This document shows, in pieces, positions 1 to 9,068 of a stretch of DNA of 64,000 bases. The stretch's first letter is position 1, and every line of letters begins with the position of its first letter. The position numbers and the translations under genes are program-made. The stretch covers positions 1 through 64,000 of the forward strand of contig NZ_JACEHK010000002.1 of the NCBI RefSeq assembly GCF_025377685.1, given 5' to 3'. The stretch comes from Anaerobacillus sp. CMMVII (lineage in GTDB: Bacteria; Bacillota; Bacilli; Bacillales; Anaerobacillaceae). A model generated the notes under the pieces. The model searched no databases. It saw nothing but the letters and a program-made list of their open reading frames with translations, and was not told the DNA's origin.

Positions 1-540
1 ACATATACATGAATTTCATAGTAGCTTTTCTTAAATTTTCTATAAATTTTACATACTTTTTTGACCGAGCCATCGTTTCTTCATAAATAAAATGTTTACG
101 GTGCTTAATTAATTTCATTAATACTTTACTACATATGGCGCGTGACTCCTTATGAACAAGATTAGCGGCTTGTTTTGGATTGTCTTTTTTTAATAGGTGA
201 TATTTTGGTAACATTTCTTTTATTTCATCAGGGTCAATGGCAATAGCTTCAATCTTTTTTCTTTTAAGTAACTGCGGTATAACCGACTTTCTTAATGAAG
301 TCTTACCTGAAGCCGTCCCTCCACCAACTAAGATCGCGATGGGTCTTTGTCCTTTATTTGTACTGGTGGCATTTTTAAGATAATTTTTATTATCTTTTCA
401 TGAAATAATTTTTGGTGCTTACTTAGTAGTTCATGATTAGTATTTGAATTTCTATATGGGTTATTATGAAGCGTTTCACCCTTTGCTTTTCTAAAAACAC
501 ACGAGAGTACTCTTATTAGTTTATTTAACATCCAGCTCAC
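1..540 (-). CDS. Zeta-toxin-family kinase, partial, frameshifted
   Basis: The minus strand encodes a P-loop kinase of the zeta toxin family. The motif GGGTASGKT is followed by IDPDE, an HKES motif and YEETMA, which is the usual order in zeta/PezT-like kinases. The gene runs off the left edge. The N-terminal part (start at 540, MSWMLNKL) ends at a stop at 328, and the kinase part continues in another frame from about 375. Adding one base in the T run at 372-376 joins them into one protein reading ILKNATSTNKGQRPIAILVG. Chromosomal zeta-like proteins in bacilli often lack an epsilon antitoxin, and none is visible here. Whether it is toxic is not known. Confidence 0.75.
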
Positions 541-694
541 CTAGATTAATATATTCAAAATTTATTTGAAATGTTAATAAATATATTGGTGGATAAAGAT
601 AAGGTATATGCAACTTCCACCATTAACCTTTCTAGGAATGATATTACGGTAAATGGGAAAAAGTAATTACGAAAAGATTGAAGGAGGAATTAAA

Positions 695-1087
695 ATGAAA
701 CTTAAGTATATTGTTATGGCTTTTACTTTATGTCTAGTAGTATTAGGTGCATCGGGGATGAGTGTAGTTGAAGCTGCTCCGAAGGTTATCGATTTTGAGT
801 TAGAAGTCGAATTAAAAAATGATACTGAATACGATATTGAGTATGAGGTAAAAGGGGAGAGAATTGAAGCCAAATATAAAGTCCCTGGCCAAGCAACAAA
901 ATATGGCCAAGAAGCACAAGCTTTAATTGAACCCTTACTAAATCAATGGAACGTATCACCAGATATAAACAAAGAAGAACTAAAAAAACAAATTCTATCG
1001 ACTTTACAAGTGAATCCAATTGATGTGGATGAATTTGAACTTGAAGTGAAATTTGATAATGGTCAAAATCTAAAAATTGACCGATAA
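695..1087 (+). CDS. YusW-like secreted protein
   Basis: Small exported protein of 130 residues. It has a signal peptide (MKLKYIVMAF, hydrophobic core, cleavage near VEAA) and two similar acidic segments (FELEVELKND near the mature N-terminus, FELEVKFDNG near the C-terminus), the pattern of the YusW-like family of Bacillus. The start at 695 is chosen because AAGGAGGA lies just upstream; an in-frame ATG at 653 has no such site and would bury the signal peptide. It stands alone between its own promoter region and a terminator. The function of the family is unknown. Confidence 0.75.
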   Translation: MKLKYIVMAFTLCLVVLGASGMSVVEAAPKVIDFELEVELKNDTEYDIEYEVKGERIEAKYKVPGQATKYGQEAQALIEPLLNQWNVSPDINKEELKKQILSTLQVNPIDVDEFELEVKFDNGQNLKIDR

Positions 1088-1095
1088 AGACTTTT

Positions 1096-1127
1096 ACGCT
1101 TACTTAGTACGGAGTAAGCGTTTTTTT
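1096..1127 (+). terminator. Rho-independent terminator after YusW-like gene
   Basis: Perfect 9-bp stem ACGCTTACT / AGTAAGCGT followed by seven T residues, nine bases after the stop codon. Confidence 0.95.
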
Positions 1128-1129
1128 AC

Positions 1130-1905
1130 TTTACCTACTTTTCGTTTAGTTACTAACCAACTGAAATTCCTTGATGGGAGTTGAGTATGTACCAAAAATA
1201 AAATGTGAGAATTAAAAACTAGAATACCTCACACAACTAGAGGGTCTAAGTTGATGAACGATGAATATCACAATAGAAAAAGTAACAGGCAAAGTAGCAA
1301 AAGTTTTATAACTCAAGTTTGAAGTATTATTCTTAAAATTTTTGTCTCAACTTTCCACTTAATTGAGTATAGATACGAGTAGTTCCACTCTTTTTATTAC
1401 AACTGAATTCGTTATTTTTTTCTTTAAGAAGCTCTTTGAGACTGTAAATGGTAGGATCTTAAAGAAAGCACGGAGTACCGGATGTCTTCTAAGAGCACAG
1501 ACCCGTTGCGTTAGCAAAACGGGCACCCATCCCCTTGGGCAGGCATGATGAAGGAATGAGGTGGCTTAGACAAGTTGAGAATGGGAGGGATTGCCTCCAG
1601 GGGTGGCGTAGAGAATATCTACATTATATGGTAATAAATATAGTTTGTTTTATCTCCTCTATTTCCCCATGCCTCTATGTTGCAAAACTAGCAACACTCA
1701 TTCCATTCATCCGTTATTGTTCTAACAAATGGATTGAAATTCTGCGAATAAGTGAGCATTCGAGGAGATAATAGTATCTAACTGAGGGAGTTGAAAAATT
1801 GACTGTATTAAAAGAAGGTATGGTGATTGTGAGATTGCTGGATGAAACAGAAATTAACGAATAATAAAGAATGAATGTTTTTTATAAGGTATTCTTTAAA
1901 TAATT
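1130..1905. other. Gene-free stretch with GC-rich island
   Basis: No convincing gene. The open frames at 1363-1548 and 1535-1771 overlap, lack good ribosome sites and have no recognisable domain. Within it, about 1465-1620 is much richer in GC than the flanks and contains several short hairpins: CCCGTT/AACGGG, GGAGG/CCTCC, and TCTAAG pairing with CTTAGA some 75 bases later. It could be a structured RNA. A 21-codon frame with a TTG start at 1799 follows GAGGGAG but is too short to support. Confidence 0.4.
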
Positions 1906-1907
1906 GT

Positions 1908-1937
1908 GAAGAACGAGGTGTTTTATCGGTGTTCTTC
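1908..1937. repeat. Inverted repeat after receiver gene
   Basis: GAAGAAC / GTTCTTC arms enclose 16 bases just beyond the stop of the minus-strand receiver gene. There is no clear T run, so it may be a weak terminator or an mRNA-stabilising stem. Confidence 0.5.
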
Positions 1938-1942
1938 AGACC

Positions 1943-2314
1943 TTATTTGGTTAATAACTGATTTACTTTTAAAAGCAGGTCTTTGATGGAAAATGGTTTT
2001 ATTAAAAGTTCTAGATTGTTATCAGCACATAAGCATTTATTTATTGATGGACTTGTTTTAACAAATAAAATAGGCGTATCTATGCCCTTTTTTCTAATGT
2101 CTGAACATAGTTGAAGTCCATTTACATCATGAAGGTTTACATTAATAATAATTAAATCAAAGGATTTTTGACTACAATTCAGAAATTGTTCAGCACTCTC
2201 AAATAGTGAAACCCTTACTCCTCGTGATTCAAGGTTATAGCTAATTAAAAGTGCATGAGACGGTTCATCTTCTAACAATGCTATTTTTTTTATATCTTCC
2301 TCTATGAATTCCAA
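1943..2314 (-). CDS. Stand-alone receiver domain with Asn at phospho-site
   Basis: A 123-residue protein that is one CheY-like receiver domain with no output domain. The acidic pair (LLEDE, residues 13-17), the central strand, the VKTSP stretch and the conserved Lys (LIKPFS) are present. The residue that should be the phosphorylated Asp is Asn58 (IIINVNLHDVNG; codon AAT), so conventional phosphorylation is not expected. It starts with TTG behind AGGAGAGGG on the minus strand. No histidine kinase is adjacent, and its partner is unknown. It may be a phosphorylation-independent pseudo-receiver. Confidence 0.85.
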   Translation of the reverse strand: MEFIEEDIKKIALLEDEPSHALLISYNLESRGVRVSLFESAEQFLNCSQKSFDLIIINVNLHDVNGLQLCSDIRKKGIDTPILFVKTSPSINKCLCADNNLELLIKPFSIKDLLLKVNQLLTK

Positions 2315-2513
2315 AAAATACCCTCTCCTATTTCCCTATTTTCAAGAATGGGGGAACGATGCAGATTAAAAATCGATTATATAATTAATTACTTATATAT
2401 TAAGTTACTGTAAAACTTAAATCAATTATGCAGTTTGTTAAGTTTATGTAAAGGCTTTAAGATCGAGAAGGAAAATAAAATATCGTAGGGAGTATACGTA
2501 TTAATAACTCCGA

Positions 2514-2543
2514 GAAAAAACGACCAGAACTTAATCCTAGTCG
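2514..2543 (-). terminator. Terminator of Na/Pi symporter gene
   Basis: On the minus strand a 7-bp stem CGACTAG / CTGGTCG (one G-T pair) is followed by a run of T, 19 bases past the symporter stop. Confidence 0.85.
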
Positions 2544-2561
2544 TTTCAACGAAAGTAACAT

Positions 2562-4184
2562 TTATTCTTCTCCAATGACCTCTTCAGCAATATTCACCGC
2601 GTGGTCACCAATGCGTTCAAAGTTACTCACTATATCCACAAATACAATGCCAGCCTGTCCTGTACATCTGTTTTCATTTAAACGTAGGATATGTTTCTTA
2701 CGCAGTTCGCGCTCCATTTTATCAATTTTTTCTTCTTTTTCTAGAACCGCCCTAGCTTCATCAATATCTTCCAAGTCTAATGCTTTAATAGCTTGTTTTA
2801 ATGTGGATAAAGTTAACTCAAACATTTCTTCAAGATCTGCAATAGCTGACTCTGAAAACTTGACCTTATTTGTTATTTGATATTCCACAAGTTCCATTAT
2901 ATTTTCCATATGATCACCAATACGCTCAAAGTCTCTAATAGTATTCATGAGAGTGTGGTGAAGTTTTGTGTCCTGGTTCGATAATGAGTGTGAAGATACT
3001 TGGATAAGGTAATCAGTAATTTTTTTATCCAAATTATTGATGGCATCTTCGTATTGCGGGATTAATTCTCTATGTTTTTTTCCTTGTGTTTTTAAGTAAA
3101 GGCCAACTTCTTTTAGTCCATTTTCAGATAACTCGGCCATACGCAATACTTCTTTTTTCCCTTGACCTAGTGCTATACCAGGTGATTGTCTAATAAACTT
3201 TTCGTCCAAATGAACTGCTTTATAAGCAATGGCTGAATCTTGACCAGGAATGATCCTGACAACTATCCAAGCGAGAACAGTAATAAACGGCAATTGGATA
3301 ATTGCATTTGAAACATTAAAAATACCATGCGCGAAGGCAATTGTCATTTCTGGGTTTAAATTTAAACTATCACGGATGTATTCAATTAAAACTGTAAAAG
3401 GACCTAAAATGATTAATACAATAGTAGTTCCGATTAAATTAAAAATAACATGAGCTGCAGCAGCACGTCTTGCAGCAACTGACGCCCCTATTGCTGCTAA
3501 TACAGCGGTAATTGTCGTCCCAATGTTATCACCAAAAAGAACAGGTAATGCAGCATTTAAGTCCATTAACCCTTGTCCAAAAAGAGTTTGAAGTAAGCCG
3601 ATAGCCGCTGTAGAACTTTGTACAGCAATGGTAAATATAGTACCAATTAAAACACCTAAAAGAGGGTTTTCGCTCATACTAACTGTTAAATCAGCAAATG
3701 CTTGCACATCTCGCAACGGACGAAGCCCATCACCCATAAAATTAAGCCCTAAAAACAATGCACCGAAACCGAAGATAACCTGCCCATAATTATTAATTCT
3801 AGTATTTTTAAAGAAGAAAATGAAAAAAGTCCCTAAAGCAATAATTGGTAGTGCATATGCGGAAATTTTTATCCCAATAATAAATGCTGTAACAGTTGTG
3901 CCGACATTAGCACCGATTATAACACCAATTGCTTGCTTTAAAGTCATAAATCCGGCATTAACTAATCCGATGGTTAGAACTGTCGTACCTGTACTTGTCT
4001 GAAGTAAAATAGTTACAAAAATTCCCGCGATCACCCCCATCACAGGGTTAGTGGTAAAACGATCAAGTAGATCTCTAAGCCCCTCCCCCGCAACTTTTTG
4101 AAGTCCATCGCCTAAATATTTAATCCCAAATAGGAAAATCCCTAATCCCCCAAAAAACATAAATAACATTGTTTGTAAATCCAT
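2562..4184 (-). CDS. Na/Pi cotransporter family protein with PhoU domain
   Basis: Membrane protein of about 541 residues that imports inorganic phosphate with sodium. The N-terminal two thirds holds two inverted Na/Pi-cotransporter repeats with the family motifs QTSTGTT and QSSTAAIG. The C-terminal third is a soluble PhoU-like helical domain carrying FERIGDH twice. The ATG at 4184 is preferred because AAAGGAT lies about ten bases upstream; the longer frame from 4211 starts inside that site. It diverges from the arsenic operon across about 260 bp. A sodium-driven phosphate route would help a cell keep arsenate out, but that link is inference from position. Confidence 0.9.
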   Translation of the reverse strand: MDLQTMLFMFFGGLGIFLFGIKYLGDGLQKVAGEGLRDLLDRFTTNPVMGVIAGIFVTILLQTSTGTTVLTIGLVNAGFMTLKQAIGVIIGANVGTTVTAFIIGIKISAYALPIIALGTFFIFFFKNTRINNYGQVIFGFGALFLGLNFMGDGLRPLRDVQAFADLTVSMSENPLLGVLIGTIFTIAVQSSTAAIGLLQTLFGQGLMDLNAALPVLFGDNIGTTITAVLAAIGASVAARRAAAAHVIFNLIGTTIVLIILGPFTVLIEYIRDSLNLNPEMTIAFAHGIFNVSNAIIQLPFITVLAWIVVRIIPGQDSAIAYKAVHLDEKFIRQSPGIALGQGKKEVLRMAELSENGLKEVGLYLKTQGKKHRELIPQYEDAINNLDKKITDYLIQVSSHSLSNQDTKLHHTLMNTIRDFERIGDHMENIMELVEYQITNKVKFSESAIADLEEMFELTLSTLKQAIKALDLEDIDEARAVLEKEEKIDKMERELRKKHILRLNENRCTGQAGIVFVDIVSNFERIGDHAVNIAEEVIGEE

Positions 4185-4363
4185 TATTAGTAACATCCTT
4201 TCTTTCGACAAATTCCTACAATTATAATCTTTCCCTAAAAAAAGTTAAAATCAAAGTAAATAAAACTTTTGTAAAGATTTTTCTTAAGGAAGTATAATAA
4301 ATAAAATACATTAAGTTATGAAATGATAGGAAATAAATAATACAATTTTTCAAAAAAAAATCC

Positions 4364-4414
4364 TTGATATAAGTATAAAAGTAAGATAGCATATAAGTGA
4401 TTTATTATATAAGT
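4364..4414 (+). promoter_or_regulatory. ars operon promoter with ArsR-type half-sites
   Basis: Possible sigma-A promoter TTGATA (4364-4369), 17-base spacer, TAGCAT (4387-4392). The octamer ATATAAGT occurs three times here, at 4367-4374, 4391-4398 and 4407-4414. The same octamer forms one arm of the palindrome before arsD, which suggests a shared operator for the ArsR repressor. Confidence 0.6.
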
Positions 4415-4446
4415 AATTAATTATATGGAACTTAAGGGGGGCTAAA

Positions 4447-4788
4447 ATGGAGCATGTTGTTGAACTTGAAAAGGCTACATTGGTATTAAAGTTATTAGGG
4501 GATAAAACACGTTTAACAATGGTAAAGATTTTAAATTCGCATGATTGTTGTGTTTGCGAATTTGTTGAAATATTTAAAACTAGCCAACCTGCTATTAGTC
4601 AACATATTCGTAAGTTAAAAGATATTGGTATCGTCCGAGAAACAAGGAGGGGTCAATGGATCTTTTATTCTCTAAATAAAGAAAGTGTCTATTATCCTTT
4701 AGTCTTAAGTGTTTTGCACTATATAAAAAACCAAGATTATAAATTAAAAGAGTTAGAGGAACAAGGTTTACGTATTTCATGTGATTAA
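4447..4788 (+). CDS. arsR: ArsR-family arsenical-responsive repressor
   Basis: Winged-helix repressor of 113 residues that should release DNA when As(III) or Sb(III) binds. The metal-site signature HDCCVCEF puts Cys34, Cys35 and Cys37 on the DNA-binding side, as in ELCVCDL-type ArsR proteins. The recognition helix is TSQPAISQHIRKLKDIG, and the wing is RRGQWIFYSL. It starts at ATG 4447 behind AAGGGGGGC and is the first gene of the arsenic operon, with 17 bases before acr3. Three ATATAAGT octamers in its promoter are candidate operators. Confidence 0.95.
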   Translation: MEHVVELEKATLVLKLLGDKTRLTMVKILNSHDCCVCEFVEIFKTSQPAISQHIRKLKDIGIVRETRRGQWIFYSLNKESVYYPLVLSVLHYIKNQDYKLKELEEQGLRISCD

Positions 4789-4805
4789 CAAAGGAGAGTG
4801 AAGGA

Positions 4806-5869
4806 ATGAGTACAAAAGAAGATAAACAAGGAATTGGTTTTTTTGAGCGATATTTAACGGTATGGGTTGCTTTGTGTATTATTATTGGTTTAGCTATTGG
4901 TCAGTGGTTACCTGTAGTACCTGAAACTTTAAGTCAATTTGAATATGCCCAAGTTTCTATTCCTGTTGCCATACTTATTTGGTTAATGATTTACCCTATG
5001 ATGGCGCAAATTGATTTTACTAGCATTGTTAATGCAGGAAAGAAGCCTAAAGGTTTAGTGATTACACTTGTAGTGAACTGGATCATCAAACCTTTTACTA
5101 TGTTTTTCTTTGCGTGGATCTTTTTTAAAGTGATTTTTTCACCTTTTATCTCAGGGGAATTAGCTACTGAATATATTGCTGGTGCCGTTCTTTTAGGTGC
5201 TGCTCCATGTACAGCCATGGTATTTGTTTGGAGTTATCTTACTAGAGGAGATGCTAGTTATACACTTATTCAAGTATCAGTAAATGATTTGATTTTAATT
5301 TTTGCTTATGGACCAATTGTTATGTTTTTACTTCGTATTAACAATGTCGTGGTACCATATGAAACAGTCATTTTATCAGTCGTGTTATTTATTGTTGTTC
5401 CTTTAGTGGCAGGATACTTATCCCGTGTTGTACTAATAAAAAATAAAGGTAAAGAGTGGTTCGAGCAAGTCTATTAAAACGGGCAGGAAAGTTTACGATG
5501 GTAGGTCTTCTGCTTACTTTAATTATTATTTTCTCTTTCCAAGGTGAAGTGATTTTAAATAATCCATTCCATATTGGATTGATAGCTATTCCTTTAATTA
5601 TTCAAACTTTCTTTATATTTATTATTGCTTATTTCTGGGCTAAGAAATGGCGTTTAGATCATAGTGTTGCTGCACCAGCAGCCATGATTGGAACGAGTAA
5701 TTTCTTTGAATTAGCTGTTGCTGTTTCGATCGCATTATTTGGATTGAATTCAGGGGCTACGTTAGTAACGGTAGTAGGTGTACTAGTTGAAGTGCCGCTG
5801 ATGCTGTATTTAGTGAAAATAGCAAATAATACTAGACACTGGTTCCCTGAACAAAAATGGGCAAGATAA
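4806..5869 (+). CDS. acr3: ACR3 arsenite efflux permease (frameshifted)
   Basis: Arsenite exporter of the ACR3 type, about 354 residues with ten membrane segments. The essential Cys is seen at position 135 ([12 protein letters not shown]) and the conserved Glu in GVLVEVP near the C-terminus. The reading frame breaks near 5470: the first part ends EWFEQVY-stop at 5477, and the rest ([14 protein letters not shown] to 5869) lies one frame over. One missing T in TATTAAAA would restore it. The joined protein has normal length and both halves are well conserved, so a sequencing deletion is plausible. It sits between arsR and arsC. Confidence 0.9.
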
Positions 5870-5912
5870 AAATAGGTAGTCAAAATTATAGTCATTCAGA
5901 AGGAGTATTATT

Positions 5913-6332
5913 ATGAATAAAAAAACAATTTATTTCTTATGTACAGGTAATTCTTGTAGAAGTCAGATGGCAGAAGGTTGGGCAAAGGAACATCTAGGGG
6001 ATGAGTGGAATGTTTACAGTGCAGGGATTGAAGCCCATGGGTTAAACCCGAATGCTGTAAAAGCAATGAAAGAAGCTGGAATTGACATTTCAAATCAAAC
6101 ATCGGATATTATTGATCCTGAGATTTTAAATAATGCTGATTTGGTGGTCACATTATGTGGTGACGCAGCCGATAAATGTCCTATGACACCACCACATGTA
6201 AAGCGAGAGCACTGGGGCTTTGACGACCCTGCTAAGGCTGAAGGAACAGAAGAAGAAAAGTGGGCATTTTTCCAACGTGTACGTGATGAAGTGGGAGACA
6301 GAATAAAACGATTTGCTGAAACTGGGGAATAA
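5913..6332 (+). CDS. arsC: Arsenate reductase, thioredoxin-coupled
   Basis: Cytoplasmic enzyme of 139 residues that reduces arsenate to arsenite, with the low-molecular-weight phosphatase fold. The P-loop CTGNSCRS gives the nucleophile Cys10 with Cys15 and Arg16. The relay cysteines are Cys82 and Cys89 in [12 protein letters not shown], and the catalytic Asp is in FDDPAKAEG. These positions match the thioredoxin-dependent ArsC of pI258 and B. subtilis. It starts at ATG 5913 behind AGAAGGAG, and its product feeds the ACR3 pump encoded just upstream. A terminator hairpin follows. Confidence 0.97.
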   Translation: MNKKTIYFLCTGNSCRSQMAEGWAKEHLGDEWNVYSAGIEAHGLNPNAVKAMKEAGIDISNQTSDIIDPEILNNADLVVTLCGDAADKCPMTPPHVKREHWGFDDPAKAEGTEEEKWAFFQRVRDEVGDRIKRFAETGE

Positions 6333-6343
6333 TAATCAAATAG

Positions 6344-6370
6344 CCAAGAGAAAATTCTCTTGGTTTTCTT
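6344..6370 (+). terminator. Terminator between arsC and arsD
   Basis: Stem CCAAGAGAA / TTCTCTTGG followed by TTTTCTTCTT. It separates arsRBC from arsDA, which has its own operator-like palindrome downstream. Confidence 0.85.
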
Positions 6371-6379
6371 CTTAATCTA

Positions 6380-6401
6380 TATATAAGTATTTGCTTATAT
6401 A
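6380..6401 (+). promoter_or_regulatory. Palindromic operator before arsD
   Basis: TATATAAG - six bases - CTTATATA, a perfect 8-bp inverted repeat 26 bases before the arsD start codon. Its left arm is the ATATAAGT octamer repeated in the arsR promoter. It is probably an ArsR or ArsD site. Confidence 0.65.
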
Positions 6402-6427
6402 CCATTATCTATGTGGAGGTTTTATCA

Positions 6428-6793
6428 ATGAAAAAAGTAGAAATCTTTGATCCTGCAATGTGTTGCTCGACTGGGGTTTGTGGTCCGAGTGTCGATCCAG
6501 AATTAACAAGGGTAGCAGCAGCTGTTTATTTACTCGAAAAGAAGGGGTTCGATATTAAACGATATCAGTTAACAAATGATCCTGATAAATTTGCTGATAA
6601 CAAGGAAATAAATCGTATCTTAATGGAAAAAGGACCAGATGCTTTACCTGTTGTTTTAGTTGATGGGGAAGTTGAAAAAGTTGGTAATTATCCATCAAAT
6701 GAAGAATTAGCTGAGTGGTTTAACGTTGAGTCCGAAGAATTAACCAAAAAACCAAAAACTCGACTATCCATTAATTTAAATAACCTTAAGTAA
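6428..6793 (+). CDS. arsD: ArsD arsenic metallochaperone
   Basis: Protein of 121 residues that hands As(III) to the ArsA ATPase and weakly represses ars promoters. The thiol triad is visible at Cys12, Cys13 and Cys18 in FDPAMCCSTGVCGPSVDPEL. The thioredoxin-like fold is supported by DALPVVLVDGE. The start at 6428 is chosen because TGGAGG lies eight bases upstream; a longer in-frame start at 6413 would overlap that site. It is followed at once by arsA, its usual partner. The distal Cys pair of some ArsD proteins is absent. Confidence 0.95.
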   Translation: MKKVEIFDPAMCCSTGVCGPSVDPELTRVAAAVYLLEKKGFDIKRYQLTNDPDKFADNKEINRILMEKGPDALPVVLVDGEVEKVGNYPSNEELAEWFNVESEELTKKPKTRLSINLNNLK

Positions 6794-6813
6794 ATTTGAA
6801 AGTAGGTGAAACA

Positions 6814-8580
6814 ATGTATCCACTATTCAACCCTAATCATATCAAGACGAAGTTTTTATTTTTAACGGGAAAAGGTGGGGTAGGTAAAACATCAACGGCT
6901 TGTGCAGCAGCTGTAGCATTAGCAGATCGAGGAGATAAAGTACTACTAATTAGTACCGATCCCGCTTCTAATCTACAAGATGTATTTAATATCGAATTAA
7001 CGAGTAAACCGAAAGCTATTCCAAAGGTTGCGAATTTATTTGTTAGCAATATTGATCCAGAAGAATCAGCAAAAGCCTATCGCGAAAAAATGGTAGGCCC
7101 ATATCGTGACAAATTGCCAGCAGCTGTTGTGGCTACAATGGAAGAGCAGTTATCAGGTGCTTGTACAGTAGAAATTGCAGCATTTGATGAATTTACGGGC
7201 TTTCTTACCAATAGCGAGATTGTAGATCAGTACGAGCATATTATTTTTGATACAGCTCCAACAGGCCATACGTTACGACTATTACAATTACCAACGGCTT
7301 GGAATGGATTTTTAGAAGAAAGTACTCACGGAGCTTCTTGTTTGGGGCCATTATCGGGACTTGCAGATAAAAAGGATTTATATGCAAAGGCGGTATCTGC
7401 CTTATCTGATGTGGCGAGAACAACGTTAATTCTTGTTTCAAGACCTGAAAGTTCATCCCTAATAGAAGCCGATCGTGCTTCCCGAGAATTAAAAGAGATC
7501 GGCATCAATAATCAAATCTTGATTGTTAATGGGCTCCTACAGGAGCATAACGAAAGTGATGAAGTGGCGTCTACCTTTTACATGCGTCAAAGAGAGGCTT
7601 TAAGGACAATACCAGAGAATTTAAACCAAATGAAGGTTTACTCATTACCGTATGTACCTTACTCGTTAACAGGAATAGAGAATTTACGTATTCTATTTCA
7701 ACCGTACAAAGCGGAAGTAATGGCAGCGGATGTTGAACGAAGGGAGATCAACCTTCCAGGGTTAAAGGAAGTTGTCGCTGACTTTTCTGCTAATGGTACG
7801 AAGTTAATATTCACTATGGGCAAGGGAGGCGTGGGTAAAACAACGGTTGCATCAGCGATCGCTGTTGGATTAGTCGAAAAAGGACATCGTGTGCATTTAA
7901 CGACTACCGATCCTGCAGCTCACTTAGAATATCAATTCCAATCTGAACAGCAGAATGAAAGATTAACGATTAGCAGAATCGATCCTAAGGTAGAAGTTGA
8001 AAAATATAAAGCAAAAGTCCTGGAAAATTCGAGTAAGGATTTAGATGAAGAAGGTCTTGCTTATTTAAAAGAGGACTTAGAATCACCTTGTACAGAAGAA
8101 ATTGCCATTTTCCAAGCGTTCGCAGAAGTGGTGGCCAAAACAGAAAATGAAGTGGTTGTCATTGATACGGCACCAACTGGGCATACCTTATTATTATTAG
8201 ATGCTTCCGAATCCTATAGCAAGGAAATAGCAAGATCAACAGGGGATGTTCCAGAAAGTGCTAAAATGCTATTGCCACAAATAAGAAATCCAAAAGAAAC
8301 GGCTGTAGTCATTGTAACGCTTGCAGAGGCGACACCTGTTTTAGAAGCTTCAAGGTTACAAGATGATCTAAGACGTGCTAGTATTCATCCGAAGTGGTGG
8401 GTAATTAATCAAAGTCTATTTGCAACGAATACAACTGATCCCATTTTAAAAGGAAAAGCATTAGCAGAGCAAGTGTGGATTCAAGAAGTACATGATAAGC
8501 AGGCAAATAATGCTGCGCTTATTCCTTGGTTCCATGAGGAAAAAATAGGATATAACAGCTTAAAGGATTTTATTAGTTGA
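6814..8580 (+). CDS. arsA: ArsA arsenite-transporting ATPase
   Basis: About 588 residues made of two homologous ATPase halves. Each half has a deviant Walker A (GKGGVGKTST near residue 19, GKGGVGKTTV near residue 336) and a DTAPTGHTL switch/signature (near residues 146 and 451). Candidate As(III)-binding cysteines lie in GACTVEIA and SPCTEEIA, with another in GASCLGPL. ArsA normally drives arsenite through ArsB or Acr3 and receives it from ArsD. The ATG at 6814 follows AGGTGA; a TTG start at 6796 is less likely. It lies 20 bases after arsD in the same transcript. Confidence 0.97.
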   Translation: MYPLFNPNHIKTKFLFLTGKGGVGKTSTACAAAVALADRGDKVLLISTDPASNLQDVFNIELTSKPKAIPKVANLFVSNIDPEESAKAYREKMVGPYRDKLPAAVVATMEEQLSGACTVEIAAFDEFTGFLTNSEIVDQYEHIIFDTAPTGHTLRLLQLPTAWNGFLEESTHGASCLGPLSGLADKKDLYAKAVSALSDVARTTLILVSRPESSSLIEADRASRELKEIGINNQILIVNGLLQEHNESDEVASTFYMRQREALRTIPENLNQMKVYSLPYVPYSLTGIENLRILFQPYKAEVMAADVERREINLPGLKEVVADFSANGTKLIFTMGKGGVGKTTVASAIAVGLVEKGHRVHLTTTDPAAHLEYQFQSEQQNERLTISRIDPKVEVEKYKAKVLENSSKDLDEEGLAYLKEDLESPCTEEIAIFQAFAEVVAKTENEVVVIDTAPTGHTLLLLDASESYSKEIARSTGDVPESAKMLLPQIRNPKETAVVIVTLAEATPVLEASRLQDDLRRASIHPKWWVINQSLFATNTTDPILKGKALAEQVWIQEVHDKQANNAALIPWFHEEKIGYNSLKDFIS

Positions 8581-8620
8581 ATAGGAATAAGTAAAGAATT
8601 ACAAAAGGAGAATGGATGTA

Positions 8621-9049
8621 ATGACAACAAAGAATTACCATGAATTATTTAAAAATCGGATATATATTGGTGGAGCAGACGACGTTAATGATTTACTTGA
8701 TAATGAAAAAGTAGATCTTGTATTTGACTTAAGGGCAGAGGCGCCAACAGAAGAAGTAAACTATAATCGCGTGCACAGTCCAATCGTTGATGATGCAGCG
8801 GACCAAGATGAATCTGTTAAGAAATCCATTGAACAAGTAGTTAAGGCATATAATGAAGGAAAAAATATTTATTTTCATTGCCAAGGCGGAAGTAACCGTA
8901 CAGGTACAGTAGCAATAGGCACGTTGCTTCGTTTAGGTAAAGCAAATTCTATTGATGAGGCAGAAAAAATAGCTAAGGAAGCTAGACCGAAAATAAATGT
9001 AAAGCCAGAGATGAAAGAAACGTTATCTAGAATATTCGCAAATAAATAA
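8621..9049 (+). CDS. Dual-specificity-type phosphatase in ars operon
   Basis: About 142 residues. The signature HCQGGSNRTG is a Cys-x5-Arg phosphatase loop, and the upstream VFDLRAEAPTEEVNY matches the N-terminal part of small Cys phosphatases of the dual-specificity or DUF442-like kind. The start at 8621 is preferred because AAAGGAG is ten bases upstream; an in-frame ATG at 8612 is too close. It is the last gene of the arsDA transcript and ends at a terminator. Its substrate is unknown. Co-transcription suggests a role in arsenic stress, for example on arsenylated or phosphorylated metabolites, but nothing in the sequence proves this. Confidence 0.75.
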   Translation: MTTKNYHELFKNRIYIGGADDVNDLLDNEKVDLVFDLRAEAPTEEVNYNRVHSPIVDDAADQDESVKKSIEQVVKAYNEGKNIYFHCQGGSNRTGTVAIGTLLRLGKANSIDEAEKIAKEARPKINVKPEMKETLSRIFANK

Positions 9050-9068
9050 AATGAACTAGCAATAATTC

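Noticed and set aside
1363-1771. Two overlapping small frames in the gap after the YusW-like gene
   Set aside because: No ribosome sites, no recognisable domain, and they cross the GC-rich hairpin island that looks non-coding.
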